From positions 1 to 64,000 of the forward strand of contig NZ_JAOQJW010000009.1 of the NCBI RefSeq assembly GCF_025567265.1: 64,000 bases of DNA. Direction: 5' to 3'. Position numbers and translations under genes: made by a program. Source of the stretch: Dorea_A amylophila (GTDB lineage: Bacteria; Bacillota; Clostridia; Lachnospirales; Lachnospiraceae). Below, piece after piece: positions 27,157 to 36,192 of the stretch (within the stretch, counting starts at the first letter, position 1; the number at the start of each line of letters is the position of its first letter). The notes beneath the pieces were generated by a model. The model ran no database searches. It was not told the DNA's origin and was given only the letters and a program-made list of their open reading frames with translations.

Positions 27157-27663
27157 TCAATTTAAAAATAAAAGAAGTGCCAACAGACCGATTATGAAGG
27201 TGCTCACAATTACAGCAATAACCAAAAATAATTTATCTGCTTTTTCTCGACTTTTTAGCAATCGAGCCACAATAGAATATAAAGCAATACCCAAAAGACC
27301 GCCTGCTGTGTTAGTAATCAGGTCGGTAATATCAGAACTACCAATAGCAAGTATATACTGTGTAATTTCCAGCAATAGACTTATTCCAGCAATTATCAAT
27401 AATTTCAAATAGGATTTGCTCTTAAACAAAAGCATTTGCAGATATATGCCCATTGGGACAAAAATCAATAAATTTTCAAGAACTTCTTTTATGTGAAAAT
27501 CTACTCCAATCTCTTTATCGTAATAAAATGGAATAATATTTATCTTTCTTACAGTGTCTAAATCATTGATATTGAATTGCAGCTTAAATAATATTATCCA
27601 AACCAAAAGTGCCAGATAAATCAAAAAAAGAACTGACACCCCAAATTTTCGCTTTCTTTTCAT
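27157..27663 (-). CDS. VanZ-like membrane protein
   Basis: 168 residues with five hydrophobic segments and the VanZ-family features KINIIPFYY, ENLLIFVPMGIYL and TDLITNTAGGLLG. VanZ confers low-level teicoplanin resistance in enterococci; most relatives have no proven role. It lies between the response regulator and kinase genes and is transcribed with them. Confidence 0.8.
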   Translation of the reverse strand: MKRKRKFGVSVLFLIYLALLVWIILFKLQFNINDLDTVRKINIIPFYYDKEIGVDFHIKEVLENLLIFVPMGIYLQMLLFKSKSYLKLLIIAGISLLLEITQYILAIGSSDITDLITNTAGGLLGIALYSIVARLLKSREKADKLFLVIAVIVSTFIIGLLALLLFLN

Positions 27664-27674
27664 GGGTTCTCCTT

Positions 27675-28370
27675 TCAGATTTTATAACCTACTCCCCAAA
27701 TTGTTTTGATATATTTCGGGGTATCAGAAGTATCTTTTAATTTTTCACGCAAATGTCGGATATGCACTGTGATAGTGCTGCTATTTTTTGAATAATATTC
27801 CTCTTTCCATACTGCATGAAATAAATATTCAATGCTTACAACCGTCCCGGCATTTTCCAACAAAACATTAAGAATTGAAAACTCGGTCGGAGTCAGCGAC
27901 ACATTCTCACCATCCAATAGACATTCATGTGTCTGCACGTTCAATCGTAATTTATTGTATGAAAGTTCTGGCTTTATTCCTTCTTCACTTGTAACGGATG
28001 AATATTTTTTGTAGCGTCGTAGCTGGGCTTTTACTCTGGCAACCACTTCCAAAGGACGAAATGGCTTTGTCACATAATCATCGGCACCTAATGTAAGTCC
28101 AGTAATTTTATCTGTTTCCTCAATTTTGGCAGTTAGCATAATAATGGGGTAAGTATATTTTTCACGAATACGCTGACATAAGGAAAAACCATTTATATCC
28201 GGGAGCATAATATCAAGAATAGCAAGATCTATATCGCCCTTTTCAATACAAGGTATTGCATCTTTAGCACAGTAATATTTATAAACAATGTAATTTTCAT
28301 TTTGCAAATAAACTTCCAGTAAATTTGCTATATCCTTCTCATCATCTATAACTAATATTTTTTCGCACAT
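27675..28370 (-). CDS. OmpR-family response regulator
   Basis: 231 residues. The receiver has the acidic pair in VIDDEKD, the phospho-Asp in LAILDIMLPD and Lys in TKPF. The winged helix has LTPTEFSILNVLLENAG and IKTIWGVGYKI. It is the first gene of the regulator-VanZ-kinase operon. The 11-bp-period repeat before the ABC operon is a likely target. Confidence 0.9.
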   Translation of the reverse strand: MCEKILVIDDEKDIANLLEVYLQNENYIVYKYYCAKDAIPCIEKGDIDLAILDIMLPDINGFSLCQRIREKYTYPIIMLTAKIEETDKITGLTLGADDYVTKPFRPLEVVARVKAQLRRYKKYSSVTSEEGIKPELSYNKLRLNVQTHECLLDGENVSLTPTEFSILNVLLENAGTVVSIEYLFHAVWKEEYYSKNSSTITVHIRHLREKLKDTSDTPKYIKTIWGVGYKI

Positions 28371-28872
28371 ACCATCATCACCCTCTTTCCATAATTTGAA
28401 TTATAACAAATTTCCTTTATTTATTCATTATGATTTTCATTAAAAACTATTAAGATTTTCATAAGAACTTTTATATATACAAACACTTCTGCCTTTTCGT
28501 GCTATTTAATTATAATCCTATTAAGAATTCTTGATATCGTTATATAAAGCTCTATTACTTACCAGATGTTTTTTGTACAAGTCAACATCTATCTTAATTT
28601 CCTCTATAATTTTTTCTCTATCTTGTTATCCCATGTCCATTATCTTTCAAAGCAATTTTATGCTGACTGTCAGCCGCGGCATCCTTCTAAAATTGATTTT
28701 TAAGCTAAAAGGTATAAAAGCAAGCTAAAGTTTTCCCTTTCTTTTCTCAATATTATGTGTTAGTGATTTCATGAGATGTCACAAGATTGCTCACATCAGT
28801 TGACGCTCGTTTGGTTAACTTTCTGTCACCAGTCAGTTAGGCAATACCGCCTGTTTCCAGGCGGTACCTGCT
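28371..28872. other. Non-coding region with module fragment and hairpin
   Basis: Contains the scrap of the RNA/nuclease module at 28531-28700 (listed separately) and a perfect inverted repeat TACCGCCTG/CAGGCGGTA at 28845-28866, just beyond the end of a transposition ATPase fragment. Nothing else is seen. Confidence 0.5.
28531..28700 (-). pseudogene. Fragment of structured RNA fused to decayed PBECR4-like gene (copy 3)
   Basis: On the minus strand the 3' end of the structured RNA (GGATGCCGCGGCTGACAGTC, then AGCATAAAA) runs straight into ATGGGATAACAAGATAGAGA. The latter reads as the PBECR4-like N-terminus (QDREKIIEEIKIDVDLYKKH) after a stop at codon 3. The terminator that separates the two in copy 1 is deleted. 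Only about 30 codons of the nuclease remain. Confidence 0.65.
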
Positions 28873-29115
28873 TTATGAAGTTACCATCCTAAGCATCTCG
28901 TGTTCCACAACGAACTTGATCATATAATCATCGATTAATCGTTTCTGATTTTGAAACGCATACATCAAAGCTTTTTCACAGACACGGTTGATCATCCGTG
29001 GGATTCCTGCAGATGCCTTATGGATCTCATCCAATGCCTTGGTTGTAAATATCTCTTGCTTACATCCTGTACAGTGCATATCGATGCGTTGACGGATGAC
29101 TAACTGTTTCTTCAC
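28873..29115 (-). pseudogene. ExeA/TniB-like transposition ATPase, C-terminal fragment
   Basis: 80 residues with IFTTKALDEIHKASAGIPRM, INRVCEKALMYAF and LIDDYMIKFVVE. These are the final helices of ExeA/TniB-type AAA ATPases that assist insertion sequences. The full protein would be about 270 residues, and the Walker motifs are missing. It marks a decayed insertion element next to the first agr locus. Confidence 0.6.
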
Positions 29116-29303
29116 ACGCTTTCCTTTTGTATGCTGATGGCAGTATACAGGTTAATTCAGAGACAGGCAAGTAAATCAGTTGTTTGATGATTCATGAGGT
29201 CAACAACAATTATGGTATCTTTGTATTCCGAAAAAATATTCTGCATCTTTTCCTCCCACAACAGTCTTTTCTATATTTCTGTACAGTTTTACCATTTTAA
29301 ATA

Positions 29304-29340
29304 AAAAACGCGGAAACAATAATATTTTATCATTCCCGCT
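29304..29340 (-). terminator. Terminator after agrB of locus 1
   Basis: On the minus strand GCGGGAA...TTTCCGC forms a long hairpin and is followed by TTTTTTATTT. It overlaps the end of agrB and closes the first agr locus. Confidence 0.7.
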
Positions 29341-29920
29341 AATTTTTCTCTTTTTCAACTTTATACTTTATGATGCCGATACATTGTGATATAAAAACGG
29401 TCAACGCTGTCAACGCAATCAAGGATAAATATTTTTTCATACCTAAAGCTGTACAACAGCCAGCAGCAATGAAAATAGCTCCTAGTATTTTACCTGTTAC
29501 TTTTCGGCAATGTTCCTTTTCTTCTTTTTTCAACTCATGGTTAATGTTTTCTACAGGAGAAAGTTTCCATATACAAATGGAACTGACCAAAATAATCCCC
29601 CAAGCCACAAACAGCTCTAATGGATATTTGTTATTAATTTGCAAAATCATAACTTGAACAGTAACAGAGCATGTAAAACAAGCCTTAAAGCTATTCAGAT
29701 GTACACCACCAGCATAGGTTCTTAAAAACATAAAAACACCTGTAGACACAAGGAATTCTGGGATTGTATGCAAGTATATCGCTATACTCATACAGACGAA
29801 TAGGCAAATTAACATCTCTAATCCAATCTGAAATCCATATTGATATACTGCATACAACTCCTCTGAAACTGCACCGGCATCAATAACGTATCTTGTTATT
29901 TTTTCCGATAATTTTCCCAT
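29339..29920 (-). CDS. agrB: AgrB-type autoinducer peptide protease (locus 1)
   Basis: 193 residues with five hydrophobic segments. The AgrB signature is present: His in RTYAGGVHLNSFKACF and Cys in the following segment. AgrB cuts the C-terminal part of the AgrD propeptide and forms the thiolactone ring in the membrane. It starts 4 bp after the agrD stop. With agrC, agrA and a pseudo-receiver gene upstream it completes a quorum-sensing locus. Confidence 0.88.
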   Translation of the reverse strand: MGKLSEKITRYVIDAGAVSEELYAVYQYGFQIGLEMLICLFVCMSIAIYLHTIPEFLVSTGVFMFLRTYAGGVHLNSFKACFTCSVTVQVMILQINNKYPLELFVAWGIILVSSICIWKLSPVENINHELKKEEKEHCRKVTGKILGAIFIAAGCCTALGMKKYLSLIALTALTVFISQCIGIIKYKVEKEKN

Positions 29921-29924
29921 AAAA

Positions 29925-30074
29925 TTAAAGTTTCTTCATTTTTTTCAATGCTTCTGGCATCTTTGGCTGATGATAAATATAACAGCAAGCACTGTCCGCT
30001 GACATTTTACCAAGTTTCAGAGATAAATTTGCTAATACTTTTGCTGGCTGATTTTTTAAATTTTTAGATTTCAT
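29925..30074 (-). CDS. agrD: AgrD-type cyclic autoinducer propeptide (locus 1)
   Basis: 49 residues beginning MKSKNLKNQPAKVLANLSLK, an amphipathic leader. It contains ACCYIYHQPKMPEALKKM: the QPKMP C-terminal recognition motif follows a Cys by six residues. By comparison with the second AgrD in the window the ring would be C-C-Y-I-Y. AATCTCCTTT on the plus strand gives a GGAG 8 bases before the ATG. It lies directly behind a LytTR-type promoter, as expected for positive feedback. Confidence 0.85.
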   Translation of the reverse strand: MKSKNLKNQPAKVLANLSLKLGKMSADSACCYIYHQPKMPEALKKMKKL

Positions 30075-30105
30075 AATTAAAATCTCCTTTCATTTGTTTA
30101 CCAAT

Positions 30106-30173
30106 ACATTACTACAAAAAATCTCCCATTCGGTTCTCTTGTAAAAAAACCGAGTATTGATGTAATTTTTCCC
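30106..30173 (-). promoter_or_regulatory. LytTR-type promoter of agrDB (site B)
   Basis: Direct repeats TTGTAAA (from 30139) and ATGTAAT (from 30160) at 21-bp spacing with CCGA between. On the minus strand the nearer repeat ends 27 bp before TAATGT (30106-30111). It is the weakest match of the five sites but keeps both spacings. Confidence 0.7.
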
Positions 30174-30185
30174 AAAAAGGCAGAA

Positions 30186-30233
30186 AAAAAGAAGCAATGT
30201 TTCTCCGGTTCTTTCTCAACATTGCCTCTTTTT
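30186..30233 (-). terminator. Terminator after the pseudo-receiver gene
   Basis: AGAGGCAATGTT pairs with AACATTGCTTCT, followed on the minus strand by a run of seven T. It overlaps the stop codon of the gene at 30216 and separates it from agrD, so agrDB depends on its own promoter. Confidence 0.7.
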
Positions 30234-30629
30234 TGCTGATGTATGTTTTTTTATATACCAATTCCATAAAATCAGGTTCTCTATCTTTTTCTTATATTTT
30301 CGTGTGTTATCTATTGTTTCTATATAATCGTAAGCTCCTGCTTTCAGTATAGAAAAAATATCCTGTATTGATCCCCCTTCGCTAATAGCAAGAATAGGCG
30401 TTAAATGCCCCAAACTCCCTTTTATTTTTATAATAGCCGCAAATGCCCTTTCCCTCTCTATTATCTCTTTAGTAAAATGGAAAATCACAACATCTGCCGT
30501 TGGATATCTATTGTTTTCCAACTGTTGATAAGTACACCATTTTAATTGGTGTTTTTTCCCAATAATCCTTTCAGTACTGTTATACAGTTTCTCATCATCA
30601 CTAAACAGCAATATTTTCACACTATCCAT
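30216..30629 (-). CDS. Pseudo-receiver protein in agr locus 1
   Basis: 137 residues with a receiver-like fold. The acidic pair SDDE near residue 10 and the helix GAYDYIETID are present, but the phospho-Asp position in DVVIFHFTKE is His and the usual Lys is not conserved. There is no output domain. It sits between agrC and agrD, behind its own LytTR-type promoter, which makes it part of the agr regulon. A receiver that cannot be phosphorylated could bind the kinase or regulator and tune the circuit; this is inference. Confidence 0.65.
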   Translation of the reverse strand: MDSVKILLFSDDEKLYNSTERIIGKKHQLKWCTYQQLENNRYPTADVVIFHFTKEIIERERAFAAIIKIKGSLGHLTPILAISEGGSIQDIFSILKAGAYDYIETIDNTRKYKKKIENLILWNWYIKKHTSAKKRQC

Positions 30630-30667
30630 ATATCAGTCCCCATACCGCATACCAAATTTATCTTTCC

Positions 30668-30735
30668 ATTTTACCATTCTTTCCTTTCTCATTATTTTTT
30701 ATGTAATTATTTCGAGTGTTCATGTAATTATTCCT
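30668..30735 (-). promoter_or_regulatory. LytTR-type promoter of the pseudo-receiver gene (site C)
   Basis: ATGTAAT from 30701 and again from 30722, 21 bp apart, with TCGA between. The nearer repeat lies 27 bp from TAAAAT (30668-30673) on the minus strand. The distal repeat overlaps the last codons of agrC. Confidence 0.8.
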
Positions 30736-32038
30736 GCACATTACTATATAAGACTATCCGAATTTTAAATTTTCCTGGTTCTGAATCCTCTATTACCACT
30801 GATCCATGATATTTTGCTACTGCCCGATACACAGAGGCTAAACCTACTCCATGATTTTCTGCATCTGACTTTGTAGATTTCAAGCGGTTATCTCTTGTTT
30901 TTAACAGCTTCCCTTTATAACTATTGTCTACGAACAATAATAGATTATTTTTATCAAATTTCATTTTGACATTTATATATTTATTTTCTTCAACCTTCTC
31001 TGCTGCTTCCACTGCATTTTCCAGTAAATTTCCCAATATCAGACTCAGATCAGCTCCTTTAAAAGGCATTATCATCGGAATACAAATATCCGTTTTAAAA
31101 ATTATTTTTTTGTTTTGGGCAGTTACATACCAATATCCAATAAGTGAATCAATCACAATATTCCCACTATTCGATATTGAGGCAATCACCATACCGCCCT
31201 CTCCCATAATTTCTTCAATAAAACCTGTCATTTTTTCATATTCTTTATTTTCTGCATAAGCAAGAATGGAAATAAGATTATTCTTCATATTGTGTTTTAT
31301 ATCCCGCAACTGCAACATTGAAAGTTCTCTTTCTTGCTGATGACGTTCGCATAATTCCAGTTGCTGTTCATATACTGCTGCCATTCTCCTTAACCGCAAA
31401 TCATCAGCCAACTTCATATAGACATAAAATATCAATATGTTCATACCAAGTAAAATAAGTACAGTAAATGTAGAGTTTATACGAGTACGTCCATTATTAT
31501 TTGCAAATCCAAGCATAAATATATTGTTCATGATATAAATGCTTCCTGTTGGGATCAACACAAGTAAAATACTGTATCTGACCGGCAATTCCTTAATATC
31601 ATCATCTGTGAACACTTTCTTTAATGCAAGAATTACTGCATTAAAAAATATTTTTGAAACAAAAGAGCCTACTTGGCGAACTGCAGCATATTGAGGGCAG
31701 TATGTTATCAAAATATAGTTGCACAGGGTTTCCATCAACATCCAAATCGCATTAAAGGTAATTACAAATACACCTTTGTTCCACCATCTACCTTCATAAG
31801 TCATCATAACTGCCAAAAACGTAAACATAATCGTCACAGCAATATTGATGTAGGCAGGAAAACTAATAATCGTTGTTATTCCAAATTGCCAAATCACGAA
31901 CAGCGTTATACCGATCACCGACAAATACCTTTTTCTCTTACGAGCAAAAAATATATCGAAATAAAAAAAGAATAAATATACTGCCCAAAGGCAAAGCAAT
32001 ATATCTATCCCACACATTAATACCCTATTCGTCCACAT
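30728..32038 (-). CDS. AgrC-type GHKL histidine kinase (locus 1)
   Basis: About 436 residues. Six or seven membrane helices fill the first ~200, then a coiled coil, the H-box DIKHNMKNNLISILAY, the N-box LGNLLENAVEAAEKV, and GVGLASVYRAVAKYHG. This is the layout of AgrC/ComD receptors that detect peptide autoinducers. The ATG at 32038 has GGAGG 9 bases upstream and overlaps the regulator gene by 14 bp. It should sense the product of agrD at 29925. Confidence 0.85.
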   Translation of the reverse strand: MWTNRVLMCGIDILLCLWAVYLFFFYFDIFFARKRKRYLSVIGITLFVIWQFGITTIISFPAYINIAVTIMFTFLAVMMTYEGRWWNKGVFVITFNAIWMLMETLCNYILITYCPQYAAVRQVGSFVSKIFFNAVILALKKVFTDDDIKELPVRYSILLVLIPTGSIYIMNNIFMLGFANNNGRTRINSTFTVLILLGMNILIFYVYMKLADDLRLRRMAAVYEQQLELCERHQQERELSMLQLRDIKHNMKNNLISILAYAENKEYEKMTGFIEEIMGEGGMVIASISNSGNIVIDSLIGYWYVTAQNKKIIFKTDICIPMIMPFKGADLSLILGNLLENAVEAAEKVEENKYINVKMKFDKNNLLLFVDNSYKGKLLKTRDNRLKSTKSDAENHGVGLASVYRAVAKYHGSVVIEDSEPGKFKIRIVLYSNVQE

Positions 32039-32753
32039 AAAACGTATCCTCCATAGAACAATATTGTTCACTAATTATCTTTCTCCGGTCTTCACTGATT
32101 GAAATTTTTTGTCCATTATCCATTACTACAGAATCATAAGATTGTCCGGAGATATGTTTATAATTCACCAGAAAAGACTGATGAACTCGCAAAAAAGAAA
32201 TTTTACATGTTTTAAGGGTTTCTTCAATCTCATTAAGTTTTCCGTACAGTTCAAGGATTTCTTGTTCCGTTACAATAAATATTTTTCGTTTGTTGCTTTC
32301 AAAATATAAAATATCCTTGATTGGTACTTTATGATTCATACGTTGATAACTATAGCGAAAATAAAAATCTTCACTATTAATGTCTTCATATACCGACTTA
32401 AAGCACTTTTCCATTATTTTATCTGTTACAGGTTTTACAAGAAACTGAAACGGTCTTACCTCAAAGGATTCCCTCATATAACTTTCATGGCTCGTAACAT
32501 AAATAATTCGCACATTTTTATCGTATGTTCTAATTCTTCTAGCTGCCGAAATACCATCTTCTTTATCCATTTCTATATCCAGATAAATAACATCATACCT
32601 CTCACCTGCTGCGATAGCATCTGCTAAACTCTTTCCATTCCAGAATACTTCTATTTCAGTATCAACAAAATTTCTTTTAGCTATATCCTGGAGAAGTCTT
32701 TCGATTTTTCCAGTTATTTGAATATCATCATCACAAATTGCTATATTTAACAT
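32025..32753 (-). CDS. AgrA-type LytTR response regulator (locus 1)
   Basis: 242 residues. The receiver has CDDD and the phospho-Asp in DVIYLDIEMDKEDG. The LytTR DNA-binding domain spans roughly residues 140-235 (DILYFESNKRKIFIV, FLRVHQSFLVNYKHI). It is transcribed directly after an XRE regulator and overlaps agrC. LytTR domains bind direct repeats about two helical turns apart, which is what sites A-E show, so it is the best candidate to control all five promoters. Confidence 0.88.
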   Translation of the reverse strand: MLNIAICDDDIQITGKIERLLQDIAKRNFVDTEIEVFWNGKSLADAIAAGERYDVIYLDIEMDKEDGISAARRIRTYDKNVRIIYVTSHESYMRESFEVRPFQFLVKPVTDKIMEKCFKSVYEDINSEDFYFRYSYQRMNHKVPIKDILYFESNKRKIFIVTEQEILELYGKLNEIEETLKTCKISFLRVHQSFLVNYKHISGQSYDSVVMDNGQKISISEDRRKIISEQYCSMEDTFYVDE

Positions 32754-33128
32754 TCACTCCACTCTCTTCTGCATGTTTGCTGATTTTTTCTTCTCACTCG
32801 TTTTTTTTACTATTTGTATAATTGACCAAATCATCTCCTGATCACATGGATCTAACTCTTTATACACTTCCACTAAATCGTAATATTCGTCTAGTACTTC
32901 GTTCATTTTCATCTGCCCATTCAAATCTCTTTTTACATCTGAAACTCCCAGCAAATAATCTGTTGTTACATTGAAGTAAGCAGCAATCTTTTTCAGAATA
33001 TCTACTTTTATTAACGTAACATCTCTTTCGTACTTACTCAACATTTGCTGTGTTATCCCTAATTCTACTGCAAGGATTTCCTGTATTAACCCTCTTTTCT
33101 CACGTAATTGTTTAATACGACTTTCCAT
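32754..33128 (-). CDS. XRE-family regulator at the head of agr locus 1
   Basis: 124 residues with a Cro/C1-type helix-turn-helix (LREKRGLIQEILAVELGITQ, QMLSKYERD) and a helical tail. Its TGA is immediately followed by the ATG of the LytTR regulator, so the two are co-translated. It probably sets basal expression of the locus. Confidence 0.8.
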   Translation of the reverse strand: MESRIKQLREKRGLIQEILAVELGITQQMLSKYERDVTLIKVDILKKIAAYFNVTTDYLLGVSDVKRDLNGQMKMNEVLDEYYDLVEVYKELDPCDQEMIWSIIQIVKKTSEKKKSANMQKRVE

Positions 33129-33237
33129 AATTGCCTACCTCTTAATCATGTTGTACTATCATGCTACCCTATTTCATTCATAGCGATACAAATAATAGAA
33201 GTAATCAATTACGCAAAATATGCAAAATACGAAGACG

Positions 33238-33259
33238 AGCAGTGCAATCGCACTGCTCA
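33238..33259 (-). terminator. Hairpin after the secreted protein gene
   Basis: Perfect GAGCAGTGC/GCACTGCTC stem with a 4-base loop, 4 bp past the stop codon of the gene at 33264. The U-tract is poor (TCTTCGTATTTT), but position and stability suggest a terminator. Confidence 0.6.
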
Positions 33260-33263
33260 AATC

Positions 33264-33926
33264 TTATTCATGTAGCCATATAAATGATGTTGTTGCGGAA
33301 TATATTTCCTGATAAATAATATCCGCCATTTCACTTTCAGAAGCTTCTTTATTTTTTTCTCCTATTTCTCTTCCCACTTCATTGTTATGTAAGTCCATAT
33401 CTCTATGTGCTGTTTTTGGATATCCATCTGATTCTGTTCCTGTAACATCTTTGTCTTCATGAGCAGTTGCAAATAACTCTGCCCTTTCTTTTCCTATTAA
33501 AACAGTCATTTCAGCATTCCAAATTCCATGACGAAAAGCATCACTTCTGTTTCCTAAACCATTTGTCCCAAATTTTGCCTCTGTCTGCGAAGTAGCAATA
33601 TTTTTTGCTTTATTTACCTTTAGGGCATCAAAAGGATAACGAATACATAGTTTCTTTTCTGAATCTGTAAGCGCATTCCAAATATCTATAATCCCTCTTT
33701 CCACATCTTGATGATTGGCTTCCAAAAAAGACATGAGCATTTCTTCTGAGTAATCTGGGTGAGTAGCCTTAATGTTCTGGATTTCTGCAATCAATTTTTC
33801 AAAATCCTCTTCTTCTGCACCAATCAAATCACTTCTTTGCTGGTCATTTTCGCTTGCCATAACAGAGAATGGAAAAGCCATTATCACCACCAGCATTAGG
33901 CTGAATACTTTAAATAGTTTCTTCAT
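33264..33926 (-). CDS. Secreted protein with DUF6973-like domain
   Basis: About 220 residues. A signal peptide (MKKLFKVFSLMLVVIMAF, cleavage after SVMA) is followed by an acidic linker and a domain with SDAFRHGIWNAEMT, FATAHEDKD and HRDMDLHNNEVGREIG. The His/Asp/Asn pattern recalls the DUF6973 group of secreted clostridial proteins and could form a metal or catalytic site; the family call is from memory. The ATG at 33926 has GGAGG 8 bases upstream. It stands alone behind a LytTR-type promoter, so it is probably exported on quorum induction. Confidence 0.7.
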   Translation of the reverse strand: MKKLFKVFSLMLVVIMAFPFSVMASENDQQRSDLIGAEEEDFEKLIAEIQNIKATHPDYSEEMLMSFLEANHQDVERGIIDIWNALTDSEKKLCIRYPFDALKVNKAKNIATSQTEAKFGTNGLGNRSDAFRHGIWNAEMTVLIGKERAELFATAHEDKDVTGTESDGYPKTAHRDMDLHNNEVGREIGEKNKEASESEMADIIYQEIYSATTSFIWLHE

Positions 33927-33958
33927 AGAATATACCTCCAATCTCATATTATGATTAT

Positions 33959-34026
33959 ATTTTACCATATTTAATGTACTATCCCATCTACATGTAATTT
34001 TTTCGATTCGCTGTGTAATAATTCCC
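33959..34026 (-). promoter_or_regulatory. LytTR-type promoter of the secreted protein (site D)
   Basis: ATGTAAT from 33992 and GTGTAAT from 34013, 21 bp apart with TCGA between. The nearer repeat ends 27 bp before TAAAAT (33959-33964) on the minus strand. Confidence 0.8.
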
Positions 34027-34159
34027 ATAGAGGCATTTTCAAAAAAAAGAATGGCAGTATTAAACAACCGCCATTCCACTCTTCATATACTTTTTACCAC
34101 AGTAAAATGCAACCCAACCGGTATCTTCCAAATTTACCCATTTTTAGCATTTTCTATCT

Positions 34160-34612
34160 TTATTTCACTTCTATTTTTACTGTTCCTGAAAAATCATTAC
34201 CTACAATCCCGATATAATTACTGCCATCTGGTAATGTTATTGTATTTTCATAAGTACCTGTTGTTTTTATTAAAGTTTTAGGTTCATTGCTACCAGAAAT
34301 AATGAATATTTCAGCTTCTCCTTTTGTTATTTCTAGGTTACAAAACAATTCAACCTGCTTCCCTGCCGCTCTTTCTATTGTTGTTCCTCCAAAAAGATAT
34401 TCTGTATCAGAAAATTTTTTGTACTCTGCTTGATATGTCCCCGTATAATAATCTTCCCCATAATCTCTTTTCCCTTGCAGGTTTATATCATTGGTTAATT
34501 GTACTTCTCCCACCTTTTCGACTACTGCATTATATTTTTCCAACACCTCCTCTTTTGAACACCCAGACAATAACAAGCAAAACATTAGAATAAAGAAACA
34601 ACTTTTTTTCAC
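34160..34612 (-). CDS. Lipoprotein of the immunity operon
   Basis: 150 residues with a lipoprotein signal (CFFILMFCLLLSGCSKEE, lipobox LSGC) and a mature part rich in beta strands. It begins directly after the stop of the second permease, so it is the last gene of the immunity operon. Lantibiotic producers often add a surface lipoprotein (LanI or LanH type) to the LanFEG pump; that role is inferred from position. Confidence 0.75.
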   Translation of the reverse strand: MKKSCFFILMFCLLLSGCSKEEVLEKYNAVVEKVGEVQLTNDINLQGKRDYGEDYYTGTYQAEYKKFSDTEYLFGGTTIERAAGKQVELFCNLEITKGEAEIFIISGSNEPKTLIKTTGTYENTITLPDGSNYIGIVGNDFSGTVKIEVK

Positions 34613-35395
34613 TTATAACCACCCTTTCTTTGGTTTGACTTTTTTTGTTTTTGTACGAGTTTTTTTGTTCTCCTTTTCTTTCATTGTTGCGACTAAAATT
34701 ACAGAAATAGCAACAATAATTATCAAGCTACATAAACACAATGGAAAACTCCATTGTACGGATGTATCATAACTTCTATACCCAATTAATCCCAGACTTG
34801 CAGTAATAGGATATATATTAGCCAATGTCATATTTCCTGCTGCAAACATACCTCCATATCCATACACAAAAGCAACAATGACACCTATCATAAAGCCGCC
34901 TGATAGTCTGCTTGTTATAACAATAATTGGTAATACCGCTAGATACAAAAATAAATTTTCCAATGTTATTTGTACTAATCCTTGAATTACCAAATTTACT
35001 GTAAATCCAGGAAAACCAACTATACATTCTGCAATTAACGTAAATATTGTACAAATAAGCCCAAATAATATTGATAACATTGCACATACAATAAGTTTTC
35101 CTACCAACAACTTTTTAAATGAAATTGGAATGGTAATAATATTCTTCAAAACATCGTCTTTTTCTTCCCGCGATATAATATATCCAGCAATCAAAGCTAT
35201 GCACATTGGGAAAATCATTGACATATTATTTTTGATTACCTGCTCTATTAAGTATCGAAAATCCCATACAGATCCATCATTAGCCATAGAAGTAAAAAGT
35301 GTCAATAGAACAGAGAGTAGCATAAGAGCTATCCCCGCCCATATAATATGATAACGTTTTAATTTCAATAATTCGGTTTTTACAATAGTCCTCAA
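34613..35395 (-). CDS. lanG: Lantibiotic immunity permease (MutG/LanG type)
   Basis: 260 residues with six membrane helices and the cytoplasmic phrase SREEKDDVLKNIITIPISF after helix 2, typical of the MutE/MutG immunity permeases. It follows the first permease by 2 bp. Together with LanF and LanE it should expel the lantibiotic from the membrane of the producer. Confidence 0.8.
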   Translation of the reverse strand: MRTIVKTELLKLKRYHIIWAGIALMLLSVLLTLFTSMANDGSVWDFRYLIEQVIKNNMSMIFPMCIALIAGYIISREEKDDVLKNIITIPISFKKLLVGKLIVCAMLSILFGLICTIFTLIAECIVGFPGFTVNLVIQGLVQITLENLFLYLAVLPIIVITSRLSGGFMIGVIVAFVYGYGGMFAAGNMTLANIYPITASLGLIGYRSYDTSVQWSFPLCLCSLIIIVAISVILVATMKEKENKKTRTKTKKVKPKKGWL

Positions 35396-35397
35396 TT

Positions 35398-36192
35398 TTA
35401 TTCCCCCCTTTTCTTGTACAAACAGTCAATTAATAGTATTGAAATTCCTGCCATAATCCCAAGAATTAATATTACTTGAAAAGTTGAAGGAATTAATCCA
35501 TTCATTTGTTCAAGGTTCATATTAATTCCATGTCTTTTCATATCTCCAGCACTCCAAAATGTTGTAAGCGGCGTAGGAAGTAACCATAATATTGTCTTAG
35601 GTAATGCATCGAAAAGTGCTGTTGCACTCATATTTAAAACGCTATAAAAAATACATAATAAAACAGAGAAAACATAAGTACGACTAAAAAATACCACTAT
35701 AACAATCAATGGTAATGTTCCTGCGGTAATAAATATTCCTGTTTCAACCGCCAGAAATATTTTGTATCCTAAACCGTATACATCTAACGTAAACATACCA
35801 ACCAGAACTGTTGCTACCGTTGATGCTATGCAAAATACAACGCCTATAATAAATAGCACTATAATTTTTGCTGTAACTACTTGCGTACTGGATAATGGGA
35901 TTGTTTTAATATTTTTAAATGTATCATTATCACGTTCAATAAAAAACAACATAGCAGCTACTACTCCGATAATACAGGGTAATAAAAATTGGATTCCATA
36001 CCCCAATACCATATTGAATAGTCCGTCAAATGCGTCCGCTTTATCAATATATTGCTCCATCATAGCTGGTGTTGTCATTAAATAAGCCAATGGAAGCGGA
36101 AACATAAATGCAGCTAAAGTTACTAAAAGAATAAACTTTTTTCTTTTCAATTTTTGAAATTCAACCTTAACTAATTTAAGCAATTCCTTCAC
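35398..36192 (-). CDS. lanE: Lantibiotic immunity permease (MutE/LanE type)
   Basis: 264 residues, six membrane helices, with ERDNDTFKNIKTIPLSSTQ after helix 2, the characteristic motif of MutE/EpiE-type permeases. It overlaps the end of lanF by 17 bp, which implies translational coupling. It is a paralogue of the next gene in the operon. Confidence 0.8.
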   Translation of the reverse strand: MKELLKLVKVEFQKLKRKKFILLVTLAAFMFPLPLAYLMTTPAMMEQYIDKADAFDGLFNMVLGYGIQFLLPCIIGVVAAMLFFIERDNDTFKNIKTIPLSSTQVVTAKIIVLFIIGVVFCIASTVATVLVGMFTLDVYGLGYKIFLAVETGIFITAGTLPLIVIVVFFSRTYVFSVLLCIFYSVLNMSATALFDALPKTILWLLPTPLTTFWSAGDMKRHGINMNLEQMNGLIPSTFQVILILGIMAGISILLIDCLYKKRGE

